DNA of 64,000 nt, from assembly GCF_025426255.1 (NCBI RefSeq), contig NZ_CP104861.1, positions 4,526,001 through 4,590,000 on the forward strand, given 5' to 3'. The position numbers and the translations under genes were made by a program. This stretch comes from Pseudomonas fragi. Lineage in GTDB: Bacteria; Pseudomonadota; Gammaproteobacteria; Pseudomonadales; Pseudomonadaceae. Below the pieces are notes generated by a model, which was given only the letters and a program-made list of their open reading frames with translations, was not told the DNA's origin and ran no database searches. Positions 53,181 to 61,339 of this stretch are shown here, in pieces. How positions within the stretch are numbered: position 1 is the stretch's first letter; each line of letters starts with the position of its first letter.

Positions 53181-54227
53181 TCAAGCGTTCGTGTCGTTTT
53201 TAACGTCGGACTGCTCTTCTTCCTTACCGGGAAAGATGATGCTGGCCACAATACCAATGGCCAATACCACCAACACCACGATCAAACTGGTGTTTGGATC
53301 AATGCTGATACCGTGGCCAAACAGGTGATCGGTTGCGTTCAGGGCCAGCTTGCCGGCGATAAAGAACAGCAGTGCGATAACCGATTTCTCCAGGTGTACC
53401 AGGTAGCGTTTCAGCGCTTCGAGAACGAAGTACATGGTACGCAGGCCCAGAATTGCAAACATCATGGCCGAGTACACGATCAAGGGTTCACGGCTCACGG
53501 CAATCACTGCCGGTACGGAGTCGAAGGCAAACAGAATGTCTGAAACCTCAACCACCACCACACACAAAAACAGTGGTGTTGCAAAAAGAGCGCCCTTACC
53601 TACAAGGGTCATTCCCTTGTTCTGCGGCTTCGTGATCTCTTTTTCAAGCTCTGTACGTGAAACAAAGAAATTATGTCCGTGCAGCTTCGGCCAAACCGGG
53701 AACAGTTTTTTCGCAAAACGGTAGGCCATATGCGTGGAGTAATCCTCCTCTTCGTCCTCTTCCTTGCTGCGCAGCATCATGATCGCCGTCCAGGCCACGA
53801 CCACCGCAAACAGCACTTCGACCCAAGGGCCGAACGCCAGCAGACCAGTACCGATCGCCACGAAGATCAGACGGAACACGATGGCGCCGATGATGCCCCA
53901 GTACAGAACACGGTGACGCAGCGCGTCCGGGATCTTGAACCAGGCAAAGATCGCCATGAACACGAACAGGTTGTCGACGCTGAGAACTTTTTCCAGCGCG
54001 TAACCGGTTACGAACAGGCTGGCCACGCTTGGGCCGTGGGCGTAATACAGGTAGCCCGCAAATGCGAGGGAGATCAGCACCCAGAATACCGACCAGACGG
54101 CGGCGTTGGTCAGCGTGACCGGTTTATCGCTTTTGTGGGTAAACAGGTCGATTGCCAGAGCAATGACCGCCAGAGCCACAAATACAGCGATGGTAGTTGG
54201 CGGAAAGCCAATTGCCGTGTTTTCCAT
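53181..54227 (-). CDS. terC: TerC family integral membrane protein
   Basis: The 348-residue protein starts at the ATG complementary to 54225-54227 (MENTAIGFPPTTIAVF), with GAGGACATC upstream. It has about nine hydrophobic helices and the TerC signatures YALEKVLSVDNLFVFMAIF and EVSDILFAFDSVPAV with acidic residues within the membrane. A charged C-terminal tail (GKEEEQSDVKNDTNA) ends it. TerC is the membrane hub for Ter proteins and has been linked to manganese export in relatives. It lies seven bases after terB. Confidence 0.95.
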   Translation of the reverse strand: MENTAIGFPPTTIAVFVALAVIALAIDLFTHKSDKPVTLTNAAVWSVFWVLISLAFAGYLYYAHGPSVASLFVTGYALEKVLSVDNLFVFMAIFAWFKIPDALRHRVLYWGIIGAIVFRLIFVAIGTGLLAFGPWVEVLFAVVVAWTAIMMLRSKEEDEEEDYSTHMAYRFAKKLFPVWPKLHGHNFFVSRTELEKEITKPQNKGMTLVGKGALFATPLFLCVVVVEVSDILFAFDSVPAVIAVSREPLIVYSAMMFAILGLRTMYFVLEALKRYLVHLEKSVIALLFFIAGKLALNATDHLFGHGISIDPNTSLIVVLVVLAIGIVASIIFPGKEEEQSDVKNDTNA

Positions 54228-54234
54228 GATGTCC

Positions 54235-54684
54235 TCAGAGATCAAAATCGCCAGGGTTCAGCCCCAGCTCATTGCAGATGGTGCGGCAAGCAGCCCGCTC
54301 ACTTTCATCAAAGTTGCCGTCGGCGCTACCGATTGCGCAGCAAACACGCACCAGCAGACGGGCGGCATCTTCTTTTTTACGCAGCTGACCAATCGACTTA
54401 AGCGCTTCAGCGCGGCCGATTTGCTGGTCAAACTCAAATTTTTCGCAGACGGCGTTGAATGCCTTGATCACGTCTTTAACGTCAAAGGCCTTCAGCTCAT
54501 TCGAGTTCTGAATAAACCCGACCATCTTCTGTTTTTCGTCGCTGCTGATATTGCCATCGGCAGCGGCCACCAGTGCGCACCCGGAAACTACGGCTTCCAT
54601 GAACTCACGGTTTTTGAACTTGCTGACTTCCGTCGAGAGCTTGTCACGGGCGGCAGTGGCGTTGGTTTTGAGCCATTCGAGCAT
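54235..54684 (-). CDS. terB: TerB family protein
   Basis: The 149-residue helical protein starts at the ATG complementary to 54682-54684, with AGGTG in front. It has two metal-site motifs of the TerB fold: ALVAAADGNISSDE near residue 38-51 and AIGSADGNFDESE near 120-132. TerB binds metal ions and associates with TerC at the inner membrane. Gene order (terA before, terC after) is standard. Confidence 0.94.
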   Translation of the reverse strand: MLEWLKTNATAARDKLSTEVSKFKNREFMEAVVSGCALVAAADGNISSDEKQKMVGFIQNSNELKAFDVKDVIKAFNAVCEKFEFDQQIGRAEALKSIGQLRKKEDAARLLVRVCCAIGSADGNFDESERAACRTICNELGLNPGDFDL

Positions 54685-54750
54685 TGGAGTCACCTTGTCA
54701 GAAATTATGGGAGCGGCGCCTGCGTCAGCAGGTGGCCAATTACATAGCGC

Positions 54751-55983
54751 TCATTTGGAGCCAGCAGCCCAGCGCATACCCCAACCGAACGCTTTATCCA
54801 TATCGGAATGGCCCTTGAAAAATTCAACCCTGCGGTTGACCTTCACACTGCCTCCGATGTTTTCAAGCAATGCGATGGCGCACATGCCTTTGGTGCCACC
54901 CTCCTCGCTCAGACGCACTTCAATCGGCGGTTCACCCGGGATATACAAGGTGATAACGCCGTCAGTCGCCTGCCAGTTCGGTGCGCCTTCGTAGATGAAC
55001 GCATACACCAGCACGCGACGCATCTTGCGCCACTCCTTGCCGTTGATACGCAGCCACTCGCCGTCGCTCACCGAGCCGGTACGGTCGTCGCCCATCAACT
55101 GGATAAACGGCTCGTCACGGAAGTCGCCAAAGGCATTGCCCAGGGCCTGAACCGCGCCCTTGCGGCCGTTTTCCATTTCGTACAGGCAACCCACGTCCAG
55201 ATCGATACCGCCCGACTTGCCGGTCGCCTTGTTACGCAGGGTCGCGAAAAAACCGCCACCGCCACTGCCCGCGCTGTCGTTCGGGTTGGTGCGGTTCCAG
55301 TTCAGGTTGATCTTGATCTCGCCAAAGTCACCGTCCTTTTTCTCAAGGCTGATGGACGGGCGCTGCTTGTCCAGGGTGATCTTGGACAGGTTGATCTTCG
55401 ACGCCGGAGCAGGCGCAGGCGCAGCAGGTGCAGCAGGTGCTGGAGACGGCACTGGCGTCGGAGCGGCAGCCGGAGCGGGCGCGGCAATATCAACGCCAAA
55501 ATGCTGAGCCAATGGCGCAAGGCCACCGGCAAAGCCCTGGGCGACGCAGCGGAATTTCCATGCGCCCTGACGGCGATAGAATTCGCCGAGGATCAACGCA
55601 GTTTCTTGCATACCCTGGGTAGGAATCGGCGCTTCAATACCGCCACTCACCGCTACATTCAGCTGTGGGAAGGCATCGAAACGGGCCTTGTTCTCGTAAA
55701 TGGTCGCGGTCAGTGCGACTTTTTCGATGGCCGGGTCAATGGCCTCCAGGTTGACGCTGAACACACTGCGCCCGGCAGCCGACTCGACCAGCTTGACCGC
55801 GCCATTGTTGACGCTCTGCTGGCCGAAGAAGCACATGTCGTTGTCGCCACGCACCTTGCCCGACTCATTGAGCAGGAAGGCCGACACGTCCAGATCAGCG
55901 CCCGCCACCGGGGTGTAGCTGATGGTCACGCTCAGGGTGCCAGAGGCAACGCCCGTATTGGCGCCAGGCGTCAAAGTCGTCAT
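54751..55983 (-). CDS. terA: TerA-like protein: TerD-type domain, Pro/Ala linker and TerA domain
   Basis: The 410-residue protein has an N-terminal TerD-like domain (about 1-165, with DLDVSAFLLNESGKV and QETALILGEFYRRQGAWKF). A 35-residue linker of Ala and Pro follows (about 170-205). The TerA domain covers about 210-410 (EIKINLNWNRT, GGIDLDVGCLYEMENG, GDDRTGSVSDGEWLRINGK). Its start overlaps the stop of the TerD-type gene upstream (ATGA). The role is cytosolic, in the Ter stress complex. Confidence 0.9.
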   Translation of the reverse strand: MTTLTPGANTGVASGTLSVTISYTPVAGADLDVSAFLLNESGKVRGDNDMCFFGQQSVNNGAVKLVESAAGRSVFSVNLEAIDPAIEKVALTATIYENKARFDAFPQLNVAVSGGIEAPIPTQGMQETALILGEFYRRQGAWKFRCVAQGFAGGLAPLAQHFGVDIAAPAPAAAPTPVPSPAPAAPAAPAPAPASKINLSKITLDKQRPSISLEKKDGDFGEIKINLNWNRTNPNDSAGSGGGGFFATLRNKATGKSGGIDLDVGCLYEMENGRKGAVQALGNAFGDFRDEPFIQLMGDDRTGSVSDGEWLRINGKEWRKMRRVLVYAFIYEGAPNWQATDGVITLYIPGEPPIEVRLSEEGGTKGMCAIALLENIGGSVKVNRRVEFFKGHSDMDKAFGWGMRWAAGSK

Positions 55984-56570
55984 GCGCGCACCGCCTTGGC
56001 CGCATCACTGGCCAGGTCTTGTGCGGTACGGCCATTGGCCACGGTTCCGATAGCGGTCAGGTCCCAGCCCGCCGAGGTGCGGCTGATGTACGCCATGACC
56101 ACCCCGGTGTGACGCCCCTTGTCCGACAAGTTGAAGCGCGCCAGCTCTTTGCCGGTCAGCTCGTCAACGATGCGGCAGTAGGCGTTTTCGACCGCTTCAA
56201 AATTTTGCCCGGTGAACGAGTTCACGGTAAACACCAGGTGTTTAACCCCGGCTGGCAGTTGCTCCAGATTGACCTGGATCGATTCGTCGTCGCCATCGCC
56301 CTCACCCGTGCGGTTGTCGCCGGAGTGAACGATGGAGCCGTCATTGGACTTGAGCTGGCGGAACCACACCAGGTCTGTCGGTTGTTTGGCACTGTCGAGC
56401 AGGATGCACGAAGCATCCAGATCGATAGCGGTGTCACTGCTCAGCAGTTTGGCAAAAAAACCGCTCGGCTTGACCGGGTCCCAGCCCAGGCCCATACGGA
56501 TTTTTTTAAGACCGGTTCCGGCTTCTTTCTCGAGAGAAATGGTTTGATTCTTGGACAGCGAAATGGCCAT
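55980..56570 (-). CDS. terZ: TerD-family protein, TerZ-like
   Basis: The 196-residue protein has SLSKNQTISLEKEAGTGLKKI at the start, an insertion with GFFAKLLSSDTAIDLDASCILLD, and the calcium block DNRTGEGDGDDESIQV. AAGGAG precedes the ATG. It occupies the terZ position ahead of terA. The 73 bases between it and the upstream HAD gene could contain a promoter but no clear one was recognised. Confidence 0.9.
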   Translation of the reverse strand: MAISLSKNQTISLEKEAGTGLKKIRMGLGWDPVKPSGFFAKLLSSDTAIDLDASCILLDSAKQPTDLVWFRQLKSNDGSIVHSGDNRTGEGDGDDESIQVNLEQLPAGVKHLVFTVNSFTGQNFEAVENAYCRIVDELTGKELARFNLSDKGRHTGVVMAYISRTSAGWDLTAIGTVANGRTAQDLASDAAKAVRA

Positions 56571-56643
56571 GAAGCGTCTCCTTGTCTGCGCTGAAGCACG
56601 ATAGGTAATTGCTGATTATTGACACGCTTTGCTTACGCCTGGC

Positions 56644-57318
56644 TTACAGCCCTTCACGTAAACACACGTCAAGTGGCCGCTTGCGGCGCCACAGCGCGTG
56701 AAATTCGCGCCAATGTGGCTCCTGAGCGGCCCCGAGCATTTGTTCATCGCCTACGGTGTCACCCCAGGCGCGTAAGATGTATTGGTCCAAAGGCCCGTAT
56801 TGCGCCTCTAACCGAATGACTTTTTGCTCACAACGACAGTTGATACCGTCGATCTGCCCCGTCAGTACGCCATCGACTGAAGCCAGCCGGGTACCGATCA
56901 GGCCGATACCGAGTTTTTGGGCGAACGGTGTAAGCACCAGCTCCGGGGACGCCGAGCAAATAGTGACGTTGGCGCCCTGCTCAACTTGGTTGGCGACGGA
57001 TGTTAATCCTAAAGGACGCATTAGACGCTGCCAGGAAACGTCACAAAATGCTTCGGCGCGTTCTTTTACCCACGCCTCTTTGGCACCGGTCAGGTAGACG
57101 GCGATCAGTTTTTCTTTCAAATCATTGCGCGAAATCCTACCCAGCAGATAGCAAGCGGTGGCCGGGATCATCCGCAGCAAACGCATCGCGAACAGCCGAT
57201 TACCAAAGGCAAAGCGCAAAAAAGGCACAAAAGTATCGTGATAGGTCAGCGTGCCATCAAAGTCGAAAGCCGACAGAACTTGCTTGCCATTGATCGGTGT
57301 CTTCAAAACGTCGTTCAA
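56644..57318 (-). CDS. HAD-superfamily phosphatase (HAD-IB type)
   Basis: The 224-residue protein has nucleophile Asp19 and Asp21 in SAFDFDGTLT, the second motif ICSASPE, and the acidic motif WGDTVGDEQM near residue 190. HAD-IB enzymes include phosphoserine phosphatase-like enzymes that act on small phosphates. The start overlaps the end of the lyase gene (57315-57318). It is the last gene of the six-gene module upstream of terZ and may remove a phosphate from its product. The substrate is unknown. Confidence 0.88.
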   Translation of the reverse strand: MNDVLKTPINGKQVLSAFDFDGTLTYHDTFVPFLRFAFGNRLFAMRLLRMIPATACYLLGRISRNDLKEKLIAVYLTGAKEAWVKERAEAFCDVSWQRLMRPLGLTSVANQVEQGANVTICSASPELVLTPFAQKLGIGLIGTRLASVDGVLTGQIDGINCRCEQKVIRLEAQYGPLDQYILRAWGDTVGDEQMLGAAQEPHWREFHALWRRKRPLDVCLREGL

Positions 57319-58274
57319 CCCACTAATTCAGCCAATCGCAGGCTGCCTCCAAAAGTGTCTGACGAGCTGGCAACTTCGGGACGAACCCCTTGCCAATGTG
57401 CTCGTTCAATAATTGTCTGCGCCCATTTGTAATGGGTCGCGGGTTCACACATGGCGTCATTGAACTTGAACACCGCAGGCGCCGCCTCACTCAGTATGTG
57501 GCGTGCGCTGTTGAGATCTTCAAGGCTGACTTGCAACGCCCTGTGGATAACTGCAATTTGCGACGGATGAATAGCGGTTTTACCCACAAGCCCGTGGGCC
57601 ATATCCAGCGCCAGCTCTTGCTCCAGCAAGTGCGGTGCGTTCAGTTGTTCAAACACCGGTGCGGTCAGGGCAAAGCCTGCCGAGCCCATAATCCCGCATA
57701 ACATGGGAATCACATAGCTCATGGGTGTGCTGTACAGGGTCATGGTCTGTGGGCGACGCAAGCCCAGGCAGCCCATCAAGTCATTGCCGCCTATGCGCAG
57801 GGCAATAATGCGCCCCGGCAATTGCTCCAGCATGGCGCTGCGCAGCTCAACCATGGCATTGGGCACAAAGACTTCAGGGGTTTCCAGGGTAGGCATCAGC
57901 ATCAAGTCGTCGCGGGTAACCGCCTGCTGCCACTCGCGAATATTACCCAGGCTGAGTTTGGGTACTACAAAGCCGTCAACATGGCGCATCAGCGACCACT
58001 CGTTGAGCACCGCCGCCATGGCGGCATCCCGGGGCCGCACAAACAGGATCGGCCCGGTAGACGGTCGACCACCACGTGCCTCAATCCCCAGCAGCAGGCT
58101 CTTGAGGTTGTTCAGCCCCTGCTGCACGTCGGTTTCGGCCACGGCGTCTTCCAGGCACACCACCAGTGAGCGCAAACCCTGAATTTTGTCCCCCAGCACC
58201 ACGTCAAGAATGTCGGGACGGGTGGCCGGCATATAAAGTGTGGCGCCCAAGGCATAGGCTGAATGTTTGATCAT
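57315..58274 (-). CDS. HpcH/HpaI-CitE-like lyase of the Ter-associated module
   Basis: The 319-residue TIM-barrel protein is related to citrate-lyase beta subunits. It shows LVVCLEDAVAETD (acidic metal-binding part), ILFVRPRDAA, LMLMPTLETPEVF and IALRIGGNDLMG. Such enzymes join or split C-C bonds with oxaloacetate-, pyruvate- or acyl-CoA-like substrates. Its start codon shares a base with the stop of the StiP gene and its stop overlaps the HAD gene, so translation is coupled. A function in a nucleoside-like product pathway is a published prediction, not proven. Confidence 0.87.
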   Translation of the reverse strand: MIKHSAYALGATLYMPATRPDILDVVLGDKIQGLRSLVVCLEDAVAETDVQQGLNNLKSLLLGIEARGGRPSTGPILFVRPRDAAMAAVLNEWSLMRHVDGFVVPKLSLGNIREWQQAVTRDDLMLMPTLETPEVFVPNAMVELRSAMLEQLPGRIIALRIGGNDLMGCLGLRRPQTMTLYSTPMSYVIPMLCGIMGSAGFALTAPVFEQLNAPHLLEQELALDMAHGLVGKTAIHPSQIAVIHRALQVSLEDLNSARHILSEAAPAVFKFNDAMCEPATHYKWAQTIIERAHWQGVRPEVASSSDTFGGSLRLAELVG

Positions 58275-59368
58275 CAGCGAACACTCCTGATTACGGTCAC
58301 TGCACGATACGGCCCCAACTCATCACCGACTTCCTGGACCTCGATGTTGGCCTGGCGCGTCAAGTGCAGCAGCAGTTGCACGTCCTGATCGTCAAGGTTG
58401 CGGACCAGTACGTGGTCCGGCACCCGGCGCATAACGGCGCGGGTGGCCTCGGCAATACCCGGTTTGACCCGGTTGGGGTTGGTCACCGCAAACCGGGTCG
58501 AGATACGTTCGACCGCCGCCACCGCCGAGTGTTGCAAAACTTCGGCCTGCTCCGTTATCCACGGCTGTGCAGCGACCAGCGGTGCTAGCTGCGCACGCTC
58601 GGTCTCGATGCTGTGGATAAAACTCATGGTCACATCGTGTTCCGCCAAATGGTCGTACACCACACAGCCATGCAGCCCAGGGTCTTGTGGCCAGATAGAG
58701 CGAGAAACCAGCCCTGAAACCGTAGCCCCCAGGATGCCCGACGGGATCAGCCAGTCTTCAGCCGAAGCCGCCAGCCAGGCGCGCCCACAGGGGTCGGCCA
58801 GCACCACCAGTCGCGGATCTGCCGGGAAACGCGAGTCTCCCGCCAGGCTGTCGCGAATCTGCCCGCTGATTGCACCCTTGCCGGTCCAGCCATCGACAAA
58901 CACGATGTTCTCGGCACCGTGGGCCTTGATGATAGCTTCGAGTGCGACGTTGTCGATTCCACGGTCGCGAATAATACTGATCCCGTAATGCGCAGCCTCG
59001 CGCCCCAGATCAAGCAGTGCCCGACGCAGCAACACGCCCAACGGCAAGCCTGCCCGTACAAACGACACCAGCGCAATCGACGGGCCGCTGTAGCGTTCGT
59101 TCAAGGCCTGTGCCAGCGCCTGCACATCCGCTGCCATGCGTGCGCCGTTCTGTGCCAACGCAAGCTGATAGAGGCTTTTATGGGTGTCGGACGGTGCATG
59201 CTCCTGGCTGATCATCTCGGAGTAATGGCGCTGCTGGGTCTGGATCAGGCGCTCTTTTTCCTGCACGTCGGTGACTTCAATCTGCATGGCGCGCAGCAAA
59301 AAGTGCACGTCATCGGCGTCATAACTGCCACTGCCGACGGTATGCAGTCCTGCAAAAGCGTTACTCAT
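58274..59368 (-). CDS. StiP/Pelota-domain protein of the Ter-associated module
   Basis: The 364-residue protein starts at the ATG complementary to 59366-59368 (MSNAFAGLHTVGSGSYDADDV); a frame reaching 59659 overlaps the HAD gene and is rejected. The body matches the StiP family, annotated as a possible cysteine protease but with PRTase-like features (IALVSFVRAGLPLGVLLRR, then NIVFVDGWTGKGAI). A C-terminal Pelota-like RNA-binding segment (VPDHVLVRNLDDQDVQLLLHL) covers about the last 60 residues. The role as protease or phosphoribosyltransferase is unsettled. The motif VDGWTGKGA looks like a phosphate-binding loop. Confidence 0.82.
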   Translation of the reverse strand: MSNAFAGLHTVGSGSYDADDVHFLLRAMQIEVTDVQEKERLIQTQQRHYSEMISQEHAPSDTHKSLYQLALAQNGARMAADVQALAQALNERYSGPSIALVSFVRAGLPLGVLLRRALLDLGREAAHYGISIIRDRGIDNVALEAIIKAHGAENIVFVDGWTGKGAISGQIRDSLAGDSRFPADPRLVVLADPCGRAWLAASAEDWLIPSGILGATVSGLVSRSIWPQDPGLHGCVVYDHLAEHDVTMSFIHSIETERAQLAPLVAAQPWITEQAEVLQHSAVAAVERISTRFAVTNPNRVKPGIAEATRAVMRRVPDHVLVRNLDDQDVQLLLHLTRQANIEVQEVGDELGPYRAVTVIRSVR

Positions 59369-60119
59369 GGTCGACACTCGCCAACACATGGCTGGCCAAC
59401 TGACCGCGCTTGGGCGTGCCCCACCAGTCGCACTCGGCCATAAAGCCCAGGTCCGACACGCTGTCGCCAAAGCCCAGCAGCGGGCGCTTGCCGTTGATCG
59501 CCTGATCACGGCGGATCCACTCGCGCACTGCTTCGCGCTTCTGCAAGGCCTGGGGCAGGAACGCCAGATTGTTGCCATTGCCGTGCACGTACAGCCCGTC
59601 CAGCAAGCCCCGCGCCTTGACCTCAGCCAACACGGTGAGCAACGCCTGGTCGGTTTCATTGTTGTGCTTGGTGACCACGTAATTGGCCAAGCCCTGTTCT
59701 TCTACCACCCAGCCGCGCAACGAGAAGCCAAGCTCCGTGCCAATGGCCAGGGTTTGCTCGCTCAACTGATGCAGCCGGGTTTGCTCAAGCGCCAACTCGT
59801 CGCACATGCGGGCATGCCATTGGGCATCCAGCGAGCCGTCCGGGTTGAGGATCACCCCACCGTGGGCACAGACCGCGCCATGGACAAAGGGCAATTGCAC
59901 CCGCTGATAGGCTTCGATGCTGCGCGCAGTCACCGGGACTACGTCGCTGGTGGCCAGCAGCCACTCAACAAAACTCTTCTGGGTCGCGCTCATAAAACCG
60001 TTGGGCTGACCATCCACATCCAGCGTGGCGGCAAAGCGTGGCTCATCGCCCATTTTGCGGGCGGTTTGAAACAGGGTGTCGTCCAGATCGACGAACACCA
60101 GAGGGCGATTACTGCTCAT
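59361..60119 (-). CDS. HAD-superfamily hydrolase, Cof-like, of the Ter-associated module
   Basis: The 252-residue protein starts at the ATG complementary to 60117-60119, with AGGT upstream. It has the HAD nucleophile in FVDLDDTLFQT near residue 11-14, a threonine motif VVPVTARS, and the late acidic motif LGFGDSVSDLGFM near 225. A cap domain lies between. It overlaps both neighbours (60109-60119 and 59361-59368). It resembles sucrose- or mannosyl-phosphate phosphatase-like HADs. A sugar or nucleotide phosphate substrate is possible. Confidence 0.87.
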   Translation of the reverse strand: MSSNRPLVFVDLDDTLFQTARKMGDEPRFAATLDVDGQPNGFMSATQKSFVEWLLATSDVVPVTARSIEAYQRVQLPFVHGAVCAHGGVILNPDGSLDAQWHARMCDELALEQTRLHQLSEQTLAIGTELGFSLRGWVVEEQGLANYVVTKHNNETDQALLTVLAEVKARGLLDGLYVHGNGNNLAFLPQALQKREAVREWIRRDQAINGKRPLLGFGDSVSDLGFMAECDWWGTPKRGQLASHVLASVDHE

Positions 60120-61251
60120 CAACGATTACCTGCGCATTCAGTGCGCTGATCAGCGCCGGGTCGACGGCGGCTGCCGGGGTTTCGCTGCAAATCAGCACCC
60201 GGTCAAACTGGCCGGGGGCGACGTTATAAAGAAAGTTGGGAATACCCAGGCCGTAGTTGTCAGAGAACGACAACGCGTGGTCGATGGCATGCCCCAGGGC
60301 AATCGGCGAGCGGCTGGTGGAGCTGAAGCGCACATCGGCACCCGCCCGCTCCAGGCGCTCGGCCAGCAGAAAGGGGCGCCAGACAAATTCACTGGTGCCA
60401 ATCACCAATACCCGCTCACCGGGTGTGACCTGTAAATCAGGCGCCAGCGTGTCGAGGTGTTGGCGAACGCCCATGCGCCCCCAGTCACGACTCGAATCGA
60501 GCGCCCAGTCGCCTTGGGCCACACTGCCTACTTCAGGCATATCCGGCAGCTCTGCGGTTGGATCTTCGGCGAACGTGTAACGACCGTCGAGCAAAGAGAC
60601 GCTAGTGACGTGGTCACCCATCGCCTTGCGCACCGCATCCTGGGACCAGTCGGTCAGGGTCGCGGTAACGATGCGTTCAATCGAATCGAGCCCCGCCTCG
60701 GCCAGCGCCCGTGACAGGTTGATAAAGGTATTGCCGGTCGACGCTTCGTCGTCCACCAGCACCAGCGAGCGGGCGTTGAGCATCATTTCGCGGGTTTGCG
60801 CATCTTGTGGCAGATGCAGCAGGTGCGAACTGGCGTGGCTGTGTTCTTCTTCAAAACGGGCAAACAGTTCGCTGCCCGTGGGGTGACGGCTGCTGCACAG
60901 ATACACGCTGTCATTGCGGGTCTGGCTCAAGGCGCGGTGTACGCCAGCACCCAGACCGACGGCCGTTTCAGCCATGCCGATCACCAACACCGGGCCGGGC
61001 AAGTCGGCAGGAATCTTGGCGGCCAGGGCATTGAAGCTTTCAGCCATCAACGATGGACGGGCCGGGATATGGCGACCCAGTACCCGGGAGACAAACAAAA
61101 AGGCCCGCTTTGGATTGCGCCGCTCGGCAAAATCGAAAAGTGCCTGTGGATCAAAGGTCGATGCATTGACCTCTACCTCCAGACGACCGCGCTTGAGGTT
61201 TGCATGCAAAACCTTGGGTTCAGTCGTGGGGTTAGCGCTATTCATCAACAT
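60109..61251 (-). CDS. Phosphoribosyltransferase with TRSP domain, Ter-associated
   Basis: The protein has 380 residues from the ATG complementary to 61249-61251 (a second ATG follows at 61245). The PRPP-binding motif LVLVDDEASTGNTFINL lies near residue 165. Upstream are VLVIGMAETAVGLGAGVHRAL and SSRHPTGSELF. The C-terminal part (VTPGERVLVIGTSEFVWRPFLLAERLER, then RFSSTSRSPIALGHAI) fits the TRSP domain found fused to such enzymes in Ter operons. It probably joins a base-like group to ribose phosphate. The start is 88 bases after the ATP-grasp gene. Confidence 0.87.
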   Translation of the reverse strand: MLMNSANPTTEPKVLHANLKRGRLEVEVNASTFDPQALFDFAERRNPKRAFLFVSRVLGRHIPARPSLMAESFNALAAKIPADLPGPVLVIGMAETAVGLGAGVHRALSQTRNDSVYLCSSRHPTGSELFARFEEEHSHASSHLLHLPQDAQTREMMLNARSLVLVDDEASTGNTFINLSRALAEAGLDSIERIVTATLTDWSQDAVRKAMGDHVTSVSLLDGRYTFAEDPTAELPDMPEVGSVAQGDWALDSSRDWGRMGVRQHLDTLAPDLQVTPGERVLVIGTSEFVWRPFLLAERLERAGADVRFSSTSRSPIALGHAIDHALSFSDNYGLGIPNFLYNVAPGQFDRVLICSETPAAAVDPALISALNAQVIVDEQ

Positions 61252-61339
61252 TTACTACCTGAAAATACTTAAAAAGTGGGGGACGATCAGCGAGTCGATA
61301 ACTTTAGACAAGCGATAAATAGTTACCGGAAACGTCAAC

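Noticed and set aside
59369..59659. N-terminal extension of the StiP-family protein
   Set aside because: It overlaps nearly 300 bases of the HAD gene in another frame; the start at 59368 gives the compact operon spacing seen elsewhere in the cluster.
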